In this document: positions 1 to 14,600 of the stretch, in pieces | Layout of the letters: the number at the start of each line of letters is the position of its first letter | Numbering within the stretch: position 1 is the stretch's first letter | Assembly (NCBI GenBank): GCA_031216445.1 | Contig: CM062214.1 | Location: forward strand, 21,195,001 to 21,259,000 | Reading direction: 5' to 3' | From: Lateolabrax maculatus | Taxonomy: Eukaryota; Chordata; Actinopteri; Acropomatiformes; Lateolabracidae | Length of the DNA: 64,000 nucleotides | Made by a program: the position numbers and the translations under genes | Notes under the pieces: model-generated | Databases searched by the model: none | What the model was told of the DNA's origin: nothing | Seen by the model: the letters and a program-made list of their open reading frames with translations, nothing else

Positions 1-1874
1 AAATGGGAGTTTTCACCGGGTGTTCGTTGTTTTGCTGAGTCTTAGGGCTTTAATTCAAACTCGAATGGCACGGCAGGAAGGCTGCGGGCCTAAATCCTCC
101 GGCATACAGCGCAGGCGGCAGCCAGGCCCTTCACTCTGCTGCTGCTTACTTAGTTTGCATTGGTGCAAATTGCTTTTTTAATTACTGACACTGAGGAAAC
201 GCAGCACGGTGCCTCCTCTTCGGAGATGATGCACACAGGGAGCTACTTAGCATCGTGTTTCACAAGCTGCAAACAACTGGTGAGGAATGAGGCAGATCTA
301 CCACTCATCACTTTGGAATGACATTGTGTTATTCTAGATGAAGGACAAGGACATTACATTATTGAAGGATTACTGACTCTGATTTTTGTTATGTATTTTA
401 CTCTACGTACAAAGTCCTTCTGCGATTCTGTAGCATCCATTACTCCTCCTGGCATTAAAATACATCTCCAACATTGCAGATTTCCTTTTTTCACATAATT
501 TCCTGTGCAAACATTTATTTTTGTTCACAACTTTGCTCCAATATTTGGATGAGTTTGGGACTGGATGACACGGCAAAACAATATCAGTTAAATTATTTTA
601 ATACATCAGTCATATCAGTTGATATCAATATATATCCAAATATAAATTAGATCAATACTTCTGTTTGGATTCCCTTAGGCCAGGGACCTTTGTTCCTACC
701 TTTGTCTACCCTTGTTTCCTGTCTGTCTCTATACTTTCCTATCCAATACAGGTGAAAATGTCAAAAAAAAAAGTATTTATGTAAAAAAAAGACCGTGAAA
801 GAACAAAGAAATCCTGCACACTGTTGAATTTTACCCCTCATACCTTAATCAGGTGAAAATGTATATAGTCCATCTATATGTACTTTAGCTGATGAAGGTC
901 TGAGGAGAACGAGTTCAAAAATTAATAAAGAGTTTCTAAATAATATATTTATATATTTATATATAAAGTTTTTGATCCAATGAGCCTGTCAATAAGACTT
1001 CCTGGTATGCAAGAATTTGATTCCCTCAAGTTTAAAATCCCTAAACATAAAAAATTACCAAGAATTGTATGATATTTGGCTGAGTTAACAATATTTGCTT
1101 TCTTGCAACTCTGTCTATGTAAGTTATTATCGGTTTTAGTTTTCACAAATCTCATTGACTTTTTGGCCAAAAACAGCTCTTTAACTCTGAGGTTGTTTTC
1201 AAAGGTACTTTTAATACCAAAACAATAGCATACGGTTTGTTTAATTAACCTCAAACAACCCATTGTTGCCTGTTTTGGGAGATATGCTGTCCGTTACTAA
1301 AGAACTGCAATATGATTGTTTAGAAATTGCTTTTTTAGTATATCAAAGTTTCAAATTTACTTAAAACAAAATGTTTCTATCGCAGTATTTACATTGCAGA
1401 TAAATGTTGCCTTTGCACTTTCTTGTGGCAAAATGCAAACGTGGCTACCGTTTGTCAATGAATCAATAAATAAATCAACCTGAATTTGATGTTTTCTTGG
1501 CACACGGTCTGATCATTCAGGATGATGGTAACATGGGTCTTTTCTCTCAGAAGTATAAACATTTGTCTCATCTATTATAACCTGAAAACAAGCTATAGTG
1601 GAAGCAGCTATTATGAACAAGCACGGCTACTAACACCATCACCCACAACACAGACAGAGAACAAAGACCGTGAATCATCCACACAATCTTTTTCAATTGA
1701 TTTGGTTTGCTTTTGAAATTGACTTTGGTTTCAACTTTGATCAGGAACAAATGGGTCTGCCGCCTCCACTCACAGTCTCACAGTCTCTCTGTTTCTCAGG
1801 TTCTCAATGACTTTCTTTCTCCTTATCACACGCACACACACACACACAGAGTACATTCACACACCAGACGAAGA

Positions 1875-1937
<63 letters not shown>

Positions 1938-3096
1938 AGGCCACAGACACTTTGACATTTCCAAAGAGGCCTGAAGTCAATCCATTCTGTTTTTGAAGTG
2001 AAGTTTTCAAAGGATAAAAGTCTTCACACCAACTATGAACAAATAAAATAGATCGGAGTTGCAAATATTTTAAATAACAAATAACAGGCTTGTCTCAAAA
2101 TATAATAGAGTTTAGAGATTTGTATTGTAACGCTTCTTATAGAATAAATATTTATAATTATGGAGTTTGGCAAATCTAAACTTTTAACAAAGCAGGGAGA
2201 TAGATGCGCTTTGTAATCTACACAAAGCGAACCCAAACCAAAATTGATTGGACACTTTCTCCCAGTGTTCAATCTTTTCTCTACTGCTAGCTTGTGCTGA
2301 ATCATAAAGTAGTAAGACTGGTATTGATTTCTGTGTGTGTGTGTGTTTTATTTTAATGTGGTGCTAGTAATCAGAGCAAAACCAATAAGAGCAAATCAAA
2401 CTGAGACATTAATCCCTACGCATATTAAATGAACAGACTGTGCATAATTGCAGGGTGACAGATTCACAGACAAGTGTGTCTAACCAGGCGCCGTCTGGAA
2501 TATGACGAACAGAAAAAACGGAAGAAGAGGCGTAACACATGGATAAGGCTTACAGTGTGTTTTACAGGTGTTCTATGATAACTATGTGTCTCTGTCATAA
2601 CGTGATTTTCTATTACACAGCTTCCTTAGTCTGTCTCGCACCGCACTGACACTGATAACTCACTATGTTTATATCTGAACGTCTTGCTGCCTCTTCCTCT
2701 TTCTGTCTCTAGCAGTCTGTGTCTCTTGGCTGCAGAATTTATCATAATGAAATCAAATATCATCCTCCAGAGTATGACTAAAGATGCAAATTAGATCATT
2801 TCTAACTGGCAATAACCTACTGTAGGTATATAAAATGCTTCACCTTAGAAGCTCCTGTAGTAGAAACCTGCAGTGAGGACATGTGTTCCTCTTGAATCTC
2901 TTTATACCTGCTTGTCTCTCCTCGTCTTGACACTAGTACAACAACAAAATATCACCCTTATTCGTCCTACTTCAAGCCCGCTAGCAACTCTACACAAAAT
3001 GGTTGCTCTGGAAGCTGGAGCTCACAGAGCCAGAATAAAAACAGTGACTTCTCCTTCTTGATTCCAGCCTGTCAAAAGGCCAGCGGAGGATCTCAC
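1..3096 (-). other. nell2 intron 13 (partial)
   Basis: No exon or gene is recognised. It is AT-rich with a long CA microsatellite at 1877-1935 and shorter CA tracts just before it. Small open frames here are short or repeat-derived. Confidence 0.7.
1877..1935. repeat. (AC)n microsatellite
   Basis: About 29 uninterrupted AC units, preceded by a shorter interrupted tract at about 1828-1848. Confidence 0.97.
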
Positions 3097-3222
3097 CTGT
3101 GCAGGAATAGTCATCGATCCTGATGTAGCCTGTATGGCAGATGCACATGAAGGAGCCAGGGGTGTTAACGCACATGGTATTCTCCCTGCAGTAGTGCTTC
3201 CCTTCAGCGCACTCATCAATAT
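3097..3222 (-). CDS. nell2: nell2 coding exon 13 (calcium-binding EGF domain)
   Basis: It encodes DIDECAEGKHYCRENTMC, VNTPGSFMCICHTGY and IRIDDYSCT, a calcium-binding EGF with the Asx-hydroxylation pattern. It is almost identical to human NELL2. Acceptor TCTTCAG, donor ACAG|GTGAGA, phase 1. It is the most 3' exon in the window. Confidence 0.96.
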
Positions 3223-6200
3223 CTGAAGAGAAGAGAGAGGGAAAGAACAAAGCTGGGTTAGATGTGGATTGCTACGACATTTTTATCAAGTGTTGAACCC
3301 TCATCCATCGCATTTAAAGCGCAGTTAACGGTTAATTATGTCACAGATATTAACAGACCTTCACATAAAAATCAGTAAAATACGTCTTGCGGTGCAGATC
3401 AAACACAGTTTTTTGTTGTATTCTGCGCATAAATCAAGCCTCAGACCTCAGGTTCAAGCTTCATGATTTGCACTTTATTGTTCAAATATATATTATATAT
3501 TTTATATTTATAAAGTTTGAACTGTTTCTGAGGTAGAATTTTAATTGTCTACAAAAGTTTTAACCATGCTGGCAGGAATGTTTTCTAATGTTTCCTCCAT
3601 CCCATGATATAGTGTGTACTGCTTCTTAGTTCCATGGAGAGAGGAGTGGGAGTCTAGAAATTGCTGTGGAAGAAAAGTTTGGACTGACTTTAGGTGTAGG
3701 CCTGATTACATTTGGGAGACCAACACTGTTTACTTTGATTTCAAATATTTCTACTTTATCTGATAGTACAAAACTGTTTAAAACGGTGCAACAGGCAAAG
3801 AGGACGACAACAAATCAGAGGCTGAAGGTAATGGTTTGTACAGAAAAGAGCTATAATTTGTTTACAATATTCTGATGCTTAGTCACAACTTTGAACTTAT
3901 TTATCATATTTGTTGATGCACATATTTGTCAGTGTTGCATCAGCTCGTCTTCTGATTATACAAATAAATGAGCTGACCGAGCTGCCTTGTTGTCTTGTTT
4001 TGTTCTACAAAGTTGGTGTTGATGTTTAGGAGCTTCCTGAATTCATCAAAGATGTTGGAGCGGGCCATAATTGACTTTGGCTTTCATTAATTTTTAATTA
4101 GGGATAAGACAACATTAACATGTAATCACTGCTGATTTCTTCGAAAAATGATCCAGCTTTGTCTGACAGATTTTCAGACACATCTTTACAGAATTGTTAT
4201 ACTGACAACATCCCCAGCGTTATACTGTGGCCTATTTTTTGGTGCCCCCCATCTTTCGAACCACCTTATATAGTTTGTCCTAGTTGGTTCTTGCTACAGA
4301 GGGTTCCTAAAGGCTTCTAAGCAGTCAGTGGGAAAGGGCTATTTGTCTTCATCAGAGGGAGACAGAGGTCGAAATGCAGAGGGTTCTTGAGAGGTGGGCA
4401 CTGAAGCACTTCAGGTTACACCACTCGATTTTCAATCTATTCAAAGTAAAGCACTCCGCATAGTGGCTTAGCTGTTTTTCTCCAGACCACTAATGGTCAC
4501 CCAGTTCACCCGTATGCTTGAGCATACTTTAAATTTTACATGCCGTAAATAAACACTGTACAGTGAGAATTATGCCACTAGAGAAGTTCATTCAAAAGGC
4601 TCCGCATACAAACTGTTGATGTGCTTAAACCTCTGCTCAGCTGGGGAGAGGTATGCTGGGACTTGCATGAGGTCACCTAACTTAATGTATAAATAACAGT
4701 GATAAATATGTATGTTGCCCCATCTTTACAGGTGCAACGGGCAGGTGAAGGGGAAGCAGGCACAGTGTGTACATATCCACACAGTCCTGGCAAATGTCTA
4801 AGCAGGCATAAGTGAAAACACCTGGGCGGGTATACCATGGGTTCCTATGCGCCCTTGTGCTTTTAAATATGGACTGCTGATTGTATGCTATTTTGTTTAA
4901 TTTTTGTATTAATTTTCTGAAAATCAAACCCCCAACACATCCCATGGTAAACCTACACAGTTGTTTTCACTTATTTGGCCAGATTGCATCCCTTCTAATC
5001 TCTGTGTGGCCATGCAGAGACACTGTATCTTCCTCACTCTCCTTTTGCACCTTTTAAAGTGGGACAGTATGCATCTTTATGTCCTCTGTGACCAAGCGGT
5101 TAGAGGGCCTGCTCTGCATTCACTAGATTACTCGTGCGACTCTAGCTCGGAGCAAGTATTTGTTTTCCCATAATTTCCCTCTGTGAGATCAGTACAGTAT
5201 CTTCATTGTTAGAACTGGTAGGCTACATTTAGTTTGATGTCTTCAAATAATGCCCAGCATAGCCCCACCTTCAATCTGATACAGGTCTAATCAGCCAGAA
5301 TAACTGAATAGAGCCACACTGGACACTGACTGTTTGATGTGAAAGGGTAGTTACTAGCACGCAATTGAGTCTCACCGCTCCCTATTCATAAAATCTGAAT
5401 AAGCTCATATTAACTGTGTGCACCATACCTGCCTAACAGGAAACAAGCCACTGAAGCTGCAGTGGCGGTTGCAAAAAGCATTTAAAGTTTTCCCCACGGA
5501 TCAAAGACATATGCTGATTTGACAGTTGTTATTTCTGTGAGATGACTGACATCGACTTTCTTTATCCTTAAGCTTTGGTTAGTCAATCATTTCTCTGAAC
5601 GGGGAAACAGCCATCGATACGCACCAGGTTTAAATTGCTGAACAAATCTGAGATGGTGGGCGGTGATTCAGAGGTCTGGATGTTGGTCTGTCTGACTGAA
5701 TATTCAACTGGGCAATTCTTTGCTAACATGTTAGGTGTGTTTCTGTGAGTGTAACTTGGAGGCTTTCGACACCCTTGTAATTAAAAATCAGTTAGTACCG
5801 GCTTTAAGAAATTTGATTTATTAGATTGTCCTTTTTATTTCCTCCTCACGCTCATGACTCCATATTTAGATTCATATTAGCTGTTGCCTTAGCAACAGCT
5901 ATTCCTGGGTTCTAAACTGCATGCCAAACCATCAGACAGAAGATGCACAACACTGCCAGGGTAAACAAAATAATCTAGATAATGTGATGCAACCAAATGC
6001 AATTCGATGCAAATACAATCTGAACCGAACAAACCCGGCTGTGTTACACGCTCCGGGGCCTTGTTCCTGTTGATAGTACAGGTCAAATGTAGGCACTTTT
6101 TGAGAGACGAGCGCCACAGCCCTTGACACTACCAATTTATTATTCATTCACTGTATTCAGTGTCTGTAAGAGTGCAAGAGGACATTCACCTCTGGATATG

Positions 6201-6816
6201 TTCAGTGCCAGGTGCTTTTGCGAAGAGCACTTGAAATTGAATTTCAATACATTTGCATTGGCATTCACTCGGCTCGCATGTCCTTGGGTAGAGCACCGCC
6301 CACCAACTTACAAACTAAGCACCTGCCTACAACGGTGGCATTCACATTTCCTTGGTCTTTCTCCTTTCACGGTTTCATCAATACTTTCCGCCTCCAGCTA
6401 TTCAAAAGCTTCACTGATAAATGAAGCAGACAATCGCCGAACACCTGTGAAAGTACATGTGTCCTTCACTAAATGAATGGAGGCTAATTAAACCCTGTGA
6501 CTGGCTTTAAGAGAGAAAGACAGATGTAGAGAGGGTACGGAGAAAATGGGACGTAGAGGGAAGGGCACACAGCAGGGCAGGTTAAGGAGAAGAAGTGGAT
6601 TAAAGATGAATACAGAGTCACGACAAGCTATACTGTAGATCCAGAAAAGGGGAGATGAGGCAGCTAGGGAGAGGGCGAATGACTGAGATAGTGAAGTGAG
6701 AGAGATACAGAGGGAGGACAGAAGGAGGTGGAGAGAAAAGGGCAGGCAGAGTAGTGGATTAAACATAGAAAAGATGAAGCATGAGAGAGAGCCAGTGTGA
6801 AGTAAAAGTGGTGAAA

Positions 6817-6860
<44 letters not shown>

Positions 6861-9094
6861 TGAACGTTTGAGATAGCAGGACAAAGAGATTTAGATGGCA
6901 GAGGAACAGAAAGCAGCAAAAGGTATTAACTGTAACTGAATGGACAGAAAGTAAGAGAACAAATTCAGTCTGTCCTCAATCGCAATGGCAACCTTGAGTG
7001 GAGGTCTTAGGTGACAGCTTTCCCGCTTTCTGATTGGCCATCCGTGGTGCAGCTTTGATGTAGGGCCTATTAACTGTAAGACATCATCCGTCTTGCCCCC
7101 GGAGACAGCAGTTACGTTTGCTAAAACAATATGTTAGGAGGTGAGATGATCAGGGGCACTGCACGAACACGTGGGGGAGAGCGACCATCTCCATCTCCAT
7201 TAACGCACTCCATTTCCTTGATTGGCCTGTCACATGGACACACGTGATGCGCCAAGCAAAGAAGGCTGGCCAACAGTCAGCAGCGGCTTTTATCGCTGAA
7301 TGGAGTGCTCTGGGTCAATCTTTTGCCACGCCACGATGAATGGCTTGAAAACGGCTGTCTCCTTTTTTTTTCACCTTTCTGCATTCCTGCATAACTATTG
7401 AATCAATCATAGTCATACCTGAGGAGCACGGGTAACTTTGCATGATCAGGACGAAAAAAAATACCTTGTTATGCATAACGAGGGAGGCCCTTTTAGTTCT
7501 TGCTGTCTGATAAAAAATTACAGCAAGCTACAGCTACTTTAATATTTAGAGCGCTGTATATAATTAGAACTCCTCCATTTAGATCCAGAAGTAAGAAAAA
7601 CGTCATCCAAAATCACAACATTTTTAATAATCCAAATTACTAAAAATCTAGCACTACAATATAACCCTAGTTAGCAGTTTGACAAATGATAAATGAATTA
7701 TAGATAAATAACTGAACAGCACACTCCATATCTCTAGCTCATTTTCAAAAAGTCATATAATATTGTCTTCATGTAACATTTCTGTTTTCATGTGCTTTTA
7801 AAGAGTAACAGTCCCCGTTCTTAGAATCCCGCTTGCACTGCCAACTAACGGTGCTTTTTCTTTTACCCTATGCAAATGTGATGTATCATGACACTACAGT
7901 ACCACGCTTCACCACCTGACCACACCCAGCTGTGAAATAAGGTGTCGTCAGAGGTTCACAAGATTTATACCTTTCAGCCCATTGAGGCAAGTACAGCTGT
8001 ATTTTTTCACAAGCCCAAGGCCATCGCAATCCTGTTGAGTGGAGGCTATGACAATGGGTTTGTCAATCTCCCTAGTCCACACGTCTTACACCTTCTCATG
8101 TTTTTTAAAGAGTAACCTAATACAAGGCTAAAAAGCAGTTGTCACTGCTGCCTCCATTGTTTGCAATGTAAGCACGGTGGCGGTGTTTAGGACAACGCAC
8201 AGCTTTTTGCCTCTGCATTTGGAGTTCAAGATGTTTCAACTTTTTCAACTTGCTACTGTGGCTCGATGTGTGACCATGGCAACCACAGAAACCACAGAGA
8301 GAAGTGATGATACAGGGGCTGATTTTACAGGTATCTGAGTCTTGAATTGTACACCTCTTCACCAGCAGAGACAACAGACAGATCTATGAATAAAAACTGT
8401 ATTTGCGCAATATCATCTTCAATGTCTGATTGTCTGGTCTGGGACAATAAACAACGTTCATGATACTAGTTAGTAAAACTTGGGATATTGAGCATGTCGT
8501 GTTGCTATCCATTTCCTCTATTTTAAGCTACAATGCATTTCTATTTAGCTGCATGATGAGATTGTAGTCGGTGGATGGTGGCAGCCTTTTGTGTACAGGC
8601 TGATAGGATCCGAGCACAATGACGGAGTTGCGCCCTGCAGCAACTGGTTGCTGTCTGAAAGCACCTGATTGCACTGAGTTACAGAAGCTAGTGCAACAGC
8701 GACTAGCCCAGAAGTGGCATCAGGACTTCTCTACAAAAACTACTGCTGTTGACTTTGATGTAGGAAAAACTGCCTGTGTACTATGACCTAGTATAATTTT
8801 CTTTGCATTCAAATACACAGTGATACTACACATGCTATCACCACATGTTGTTATATGGTTGGAGGTCATAACATTTTTAATATTGCCACTATTTCTCATT
8901 GAAGTCATCCCACAACTGTGTATATATTGGCTTATCCCTCTCCGCTTGCATAGCATGTAGTTTCTAATAGGGAGCGTCCTCACTATCGGTGTTTCATACT
9001 GCAGTACACCAAGGTCTGGGAGAAGAGAGATAACACTGGTATTGCCTTTGGATGTCCCACAAAGACACCCAAATCTGTGCCATTGCACCAGCGG

Positions 9095-9133
<39 letters not shown>

Positions 9134-11590
9134 TCATTTCTGTCTTTTCATCATCTATCCATCCCTTCCCTAACCAGCTCTCTTACTCAAGCAGATGGTT
9201 TTCAATAGCAGAGGGACAAGGCTGGCCAAAACATTGTCTGATATTCCTCAGGATCCAGTTCCCTCACAGCCAGATATATAGCAGTCAGAGCAAAGAGCAG
9301 AGAGACAAAGAGTTGTCCCTGCTGGCCAAACAATCTCCCACTCAGCAAATAATCTCCACTGGTCGGCCTTGGTTCCTCCTGGGTGGAGAGAGGTGTCAGA
9401 GGAGGTTACAGCATGCCTCTTTTAGTTTAGGGGAGTGTCATTAGAGTTGTTGAGTTGTTGTTTGTGGTCAGGAATGCGTGGAAATGATGCTTTCAATCAA
9501 TGTAAAAGCCACAATGTTTTGAATTGTTATGTGATTATCAAGTCTGTGGTTGTCTTTATTTGAAACAGTGATAATGCATGCATTGCAATTCATTTATTTC
9601 AGATCATTTTCAACAATAAGCAGTTTTTATGCAGGGATGTAACAAATCAGTGAATCCACTGTTTGCAAAAGATTTGTTAAATTAGTTGATTATTCATTTA
9701 GTCCTACAAAAAATAATGAAACTTATCAAAGCCACAAGTGATGTCTTTAAATTGCTTATTTGGTTCACAGTCATTCTATTTTGCTGAGGGCATAAGTATT
9801 TAGGGCTGTTAGCACATTGAGATGCTTCTGGTTGTATTGCAGGGTGTGTCTGGGAAAGGCAGTTCAACCAGCTAAATTTACTCTAAATCCTTTCCACTTT
9901 CTTTCATTCAGAAGAAATTTGCTGTAAATGACAAAGGAGTGGGCTGTTTCTTAATCAGTTTGCCCGAAATCTTTGGGGACATTATTATTTTCATATCTGC
10001 TTTGTAGGAAATCACAGTGAGGAAAACTCTAAATTAGTTTCTTTGAAATATAACAGAACAGTTCATAATTTCTTTTTTGAGCCATTACCTAAACATAAAC
10101 TACAGATATACTATTTTAAGAGAAAGCTTTTTTAGGTATTTTTTCAGCTTACCAAATTGGACAATCAGTCCTAAATAAACCGGCTCCAAAATACCCAAAA
10201 CAAACATACAAAACGTCACTGCCAATTTGAGCAGAAGCAGGAGCCAATTACGATGACTGAGTGGAAAGAATCCCATTAGGAGGCAACAAGAGTGAAAATC
10301 TGCATTCTGAGAGCGCATTCATTGTCTAAATACCAGACAATCACACTGTGATCAATCACAGTAAACACTTAGAAGCCTGCTACCTGACTTAGAACAATGA
10401 ACATCAAATAAGGAATAGGTGGAGGAGGAGTCTGTGTTTGTGTTTGTGTGTGTTTCTGCTAGCAGAATTGCATCCGAAGGAAGGTGTGCGAAGGTGTTTT
10501 TTCTTATTAATGTGTGCACGTAAACACAGCCTAATCAACACATGACAACCTGACACTTCCACATACCATTCCATCCAAACTAAAAACACTCGGGGATCCT
10601 TTTATGCAAACATCTACCAGCATCATTTTCTTTGTGGGTGTGTGCGCGTCTATATGTCACATTAAACATGCACTTAACACACTTTGATTTGGCATGACTT
10701 AAATGAACCCCCGTGCATCTCACAGACAAAACTGCCTTGTTTATGTGCAGCAGCTTGAATAGCGCTCATTAATCTGGGAAAGACTTTCCACCATGCGTAA
10801 ATCGATGGAGCATCATCATCCATCACTCGTCACTCTGTGACCAAGTGCAGCCTGCGGGCCAGAGGTCTAAACAATGAGCAGCATGGAGGAAAAATCTTGC
10901 AATGCACTGTAGTTGTGTTTCTTTTATATCTTTTCTTAATATTTTTATGTCTCATGAAAAGCACTTTGAATTGCCTTGTTGTTGAAAGGTGCTATTAAAA
11001 TAAACTTGCCTTGCCTTGATGACATGATCACATTTAGTCCAACAATGAATGTGTTGCCATTTACTGTTTTTCTTCTCCACCTTGTTGCATTTTCTAGTAT
11101 TCCATGTATATGTTCCTATTTGCATGTATCTATTAAATAAAATAGCCTTGCCTACTGGTGCATCTGCAGCACTCTTCATAAGGATCTTTATTGTTTTATG
11201 TCTTATTATTTTTTTACTTCATGTAGGACATTTTTACACAAAATGCACAACACCTTTATCATGACGTAAAGCACACACAGCAGGATCCTCCAGCAGGCAA
11301 AGATGTTTTTAATTTGAAATGAAGATAACCTACTCAACCGGCGTATAAAACAGTCGATGAATAAAGTGTGATTCCAACTGGAAAAGGAGTAGAAAGGAGA
11401 TGTCTCCCATGTGGCATTTGAAGAATATTGGTTGAGCAGTGCTCAGATACTGTTTGGACTGTCTGGGTGGCAGTGGGATTGTCTGTTTTGGGTGACATTT
11501 CAGCAGGGTCACAGGGGTGAGGTGTGTATAAACACACACAGCCAGTCAGAATGTGTATTTGTTTGTCCGTGTGTGTTTGTGTATGATTCA

Positions 11591-11623
<33 letters not shown>

Positions 11624-14600
11624 GGCCCTAGCAGGTGGGGAGCGCAGAGGCTCGGGGCTCATCCCGGCAGTGATTGGGTTTTGGAGCGGGCCGCGCTCTT
11701 CAGTCAGTGCCAATTAGCCTGCTGCCACCTTGTGACATTCAAAAGACAGCAGTGGCAATCGGGTCGGTCTATGCTCCCACATGATATGCTTACACAGAAA
11801 CACGCACACACGCACACACACACACAAACGCACACACACACACACACACAGTCATGGCTTATAGGTGATAAAACTCACTGTGTTCATGCAGTCTAGACTT
11901 TTTTTTAAAAACAATTATCAAAATAATCCCGCACTATCTTTATATTAAATTGTAAAAATCTGGTTATTGGACAAACAACACTTCCTTCATCATAATCCAA
12001 TAATTTCTGGCAAGTCTGTTTATTGGTTGTCTAGTCTTCCCTTGGTTGCTTTGTAAGCGTTTTCTGAGCTGCTTTACATGTGTTTGTGTATGTTACGTGC
12101 CCTTGTGCTCATATTTGCTTGTAACTCCGTATTTAGTTTTCCTTTGTCTGTTTAGTCTCATCCAAAACCAACAATGAATTGATCCTACAAACAAGTATTG
12201 CCTGTGAAGCCAAAGCCTGATATGACTTATTCATCTGTGCCATAGAGCTCCATTGTTGTCAAAAACCTATTAAAAATACTTCAAGGAGCCACATCAATGC
12301 ACTGGCTGACATGTTGTGATGAACATGGGCATAGTAGTTTATATTGATTAAATCCCACATACATCATTCCGGGTGCTGTAAATACTCACTAGAGAATCAA
12401 ATGTTTAATAATCTGCAGACAGGCAGGAAATATTGAGAGACAGTCTAACATACTGTACATTTTGGTCTTTTCATCAGAAATAATCATGTTGGAAATGAGA
12501 AAAATACAGAATATCACCAGCCTGTATATGTTAGTTGTCAATCATGTGAACAGCACAAACAGATATCTGCATGGCACCAGAAGAGTGAGTAAGTAAGAAA
12601 ATGTTAATTTGTAATTTGGATTTGTCTAAATGTAGTACATATAAATCATAATTCAAGTATAGTGTACTGTCCCTGATAAATTAAGTGAGTAAAGTGAGTT
12701 AGTAAAATAATACTTTCTAGGATACCCTTTACATCAAAATAAAATCCTGTTGCATACTTTGTCTCTTTCTATTTCCTCTATTTTACAGAATATAATTTAT
12801 TGTTCACATTTCCCGTAAGGATGCAATAGAAAACACCCAAGCAGCCCTTCTTTTTGAGCAAATCTGACAGAGAATTTCTAAAGTAGGGCATTTCAAAACC
12901 AGACAACAATGGGAGATGTCTTTCTGTCTGCAGTCCTCTACAATGCTGAGATGAATAATGGTATTATCTCAACACGTTGAACTATACTGATTGTTCAATT
13001 TAGAGACAATCACACAGTCTGTCACTTCTCCACTGCTCGCCCCTCTGTCTAATTCGGTCCTAAACACATGCATGCATGTAGCAAAATAGGCCTTCAGCCT
13101 GACTGCACCATGAGGGTAAGAGGGAGAAAAAACTGAGCTCTTTTTCTGTTGAAGAACTCAGCACTCAAGCACACACATACAGAGACACGCACCTGCACAC
13201 ATACACACACAGACTTACACAAAGGCAGGGCTAGTATCCCCCTGAGTTTTCCCTACTGCTGGTTCAATGAAAAATTTACACAGAAGTGATCTCATCGGCT
13301 ATTTTGAGCCCATCTCTGACCTAGGAATGTTTTAAAGAGCTAGCATCTGTCTCTGCTTTTTGTGATGTTTGTCTTTACATTTGACAAGACCCCAAAACTG
13401 TTTTGTGTGTGTGAGTGTGTGTACATAAAAACCTATGTTCTTGTGGGCCTTCATGTCTTTCTGTTTTATGATTTCCTTGCTGTCTTCAACACACAAAATT
13501 GCTCCAAGTAGGACTTCTCATCTCATCTTGCAGGCACCCCTGTATTGAAACTCATCTAGAATAGAAAGTAGGCAATCTCACTCATCTTTCTGTACATCTA
13601 CTTGCAGCCACAAATAGTGTACCTATTATATGAATACAAACATTCTCTCATCCATTCACAGGATCCTAAGTGTTGTAGCAAGACAGTTCTTTTATTTTCT
13701 ACACACATACACACATCGTCTAGTAAGTGAGTTACAGAAAGACACAAAAAAATCAATTGCTTTTGAGAGAACTCCATCAGCAAATTGAGTCAATTTCAGG
13801 TTTCTCTGTGCAGTCTCTGATGCAAACACTCACCGCAAACACTGCCATCCAATTTCATAGCAAGAGTCAGGTTGCTCTTGAGATGAATAGTGCGGGTCTG
13901 AAGTGTTGATGTTGGAGGCACAGGTCTGTCTGCTTGTACTTAGTTTCACACTGGTAATGGGATGGGTTGCTCTATCCTTATTTCTAAAACTGATAAAAAT
14001 GTTTGGGGAGCTTGGATATTGCACATGTGATAACAATGGGGGGAAAAAGCAACCAAGTTGCGAAAGGGAAAACTATAGTTGTTTTCAGCACATTTATGGT
14101 GATACAATGTTGATGTGTGTGTGGAACACAAACATAGCCTTCAATCAAAAGCAATTAAGAGTCAAACATTTGTCGTTGTGTTTTATCTTCCTCTTGAATC
14201 AAATGGATGTTCAAAGCCATTTTCAAATAATCAATAAGCCCAATCTGTATTCCCCACCCTCAGGAAACTGGGATTAAAGTATACCCCAATACAGTGGTGG
14301 AGCAGCATTCAAACTGTTTAAACATGCATTCATTGATTTTTTTTGCCTCTTGGGGGAAGTGCAATAAAATGTATACACAACATAGACATATTGCCACTTT
14401 GTAAAGTTGTTATGGTGAACGTTTCAGCAAACAGTTGCCTATTTACACATCATGCAAACACAGAGCAACATTAGCATTAATTTGGGCTTGTGTTTCTGGA
14501 AACCTGATAAATGTAAGTCTAAAATTCACTGGCTTTTAGCTCTGTTTTGGTATTCACCAACTCCTGCGGGAAATATCTGGCCCTTTGATAAAGCTCCACT

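Noticed and set aside
1707..1955. Open frames with TH or VC repeats around several CA microsatellites (also 6488-6919, 19359-19848, 26758-27062)
   Set aside because: Low-complexity translations of dinucleotide repeats.
5084..5160. tRNA-like stretch (GACCAAGCGGTTAGAG ... GTGCGACTCTAG)
   Set aside because: It has words like A and B boxes of leucine or serine tRNA, but I could not form a convincing acceptor stem or cloverleaf. At best it is a decayed SINE head.
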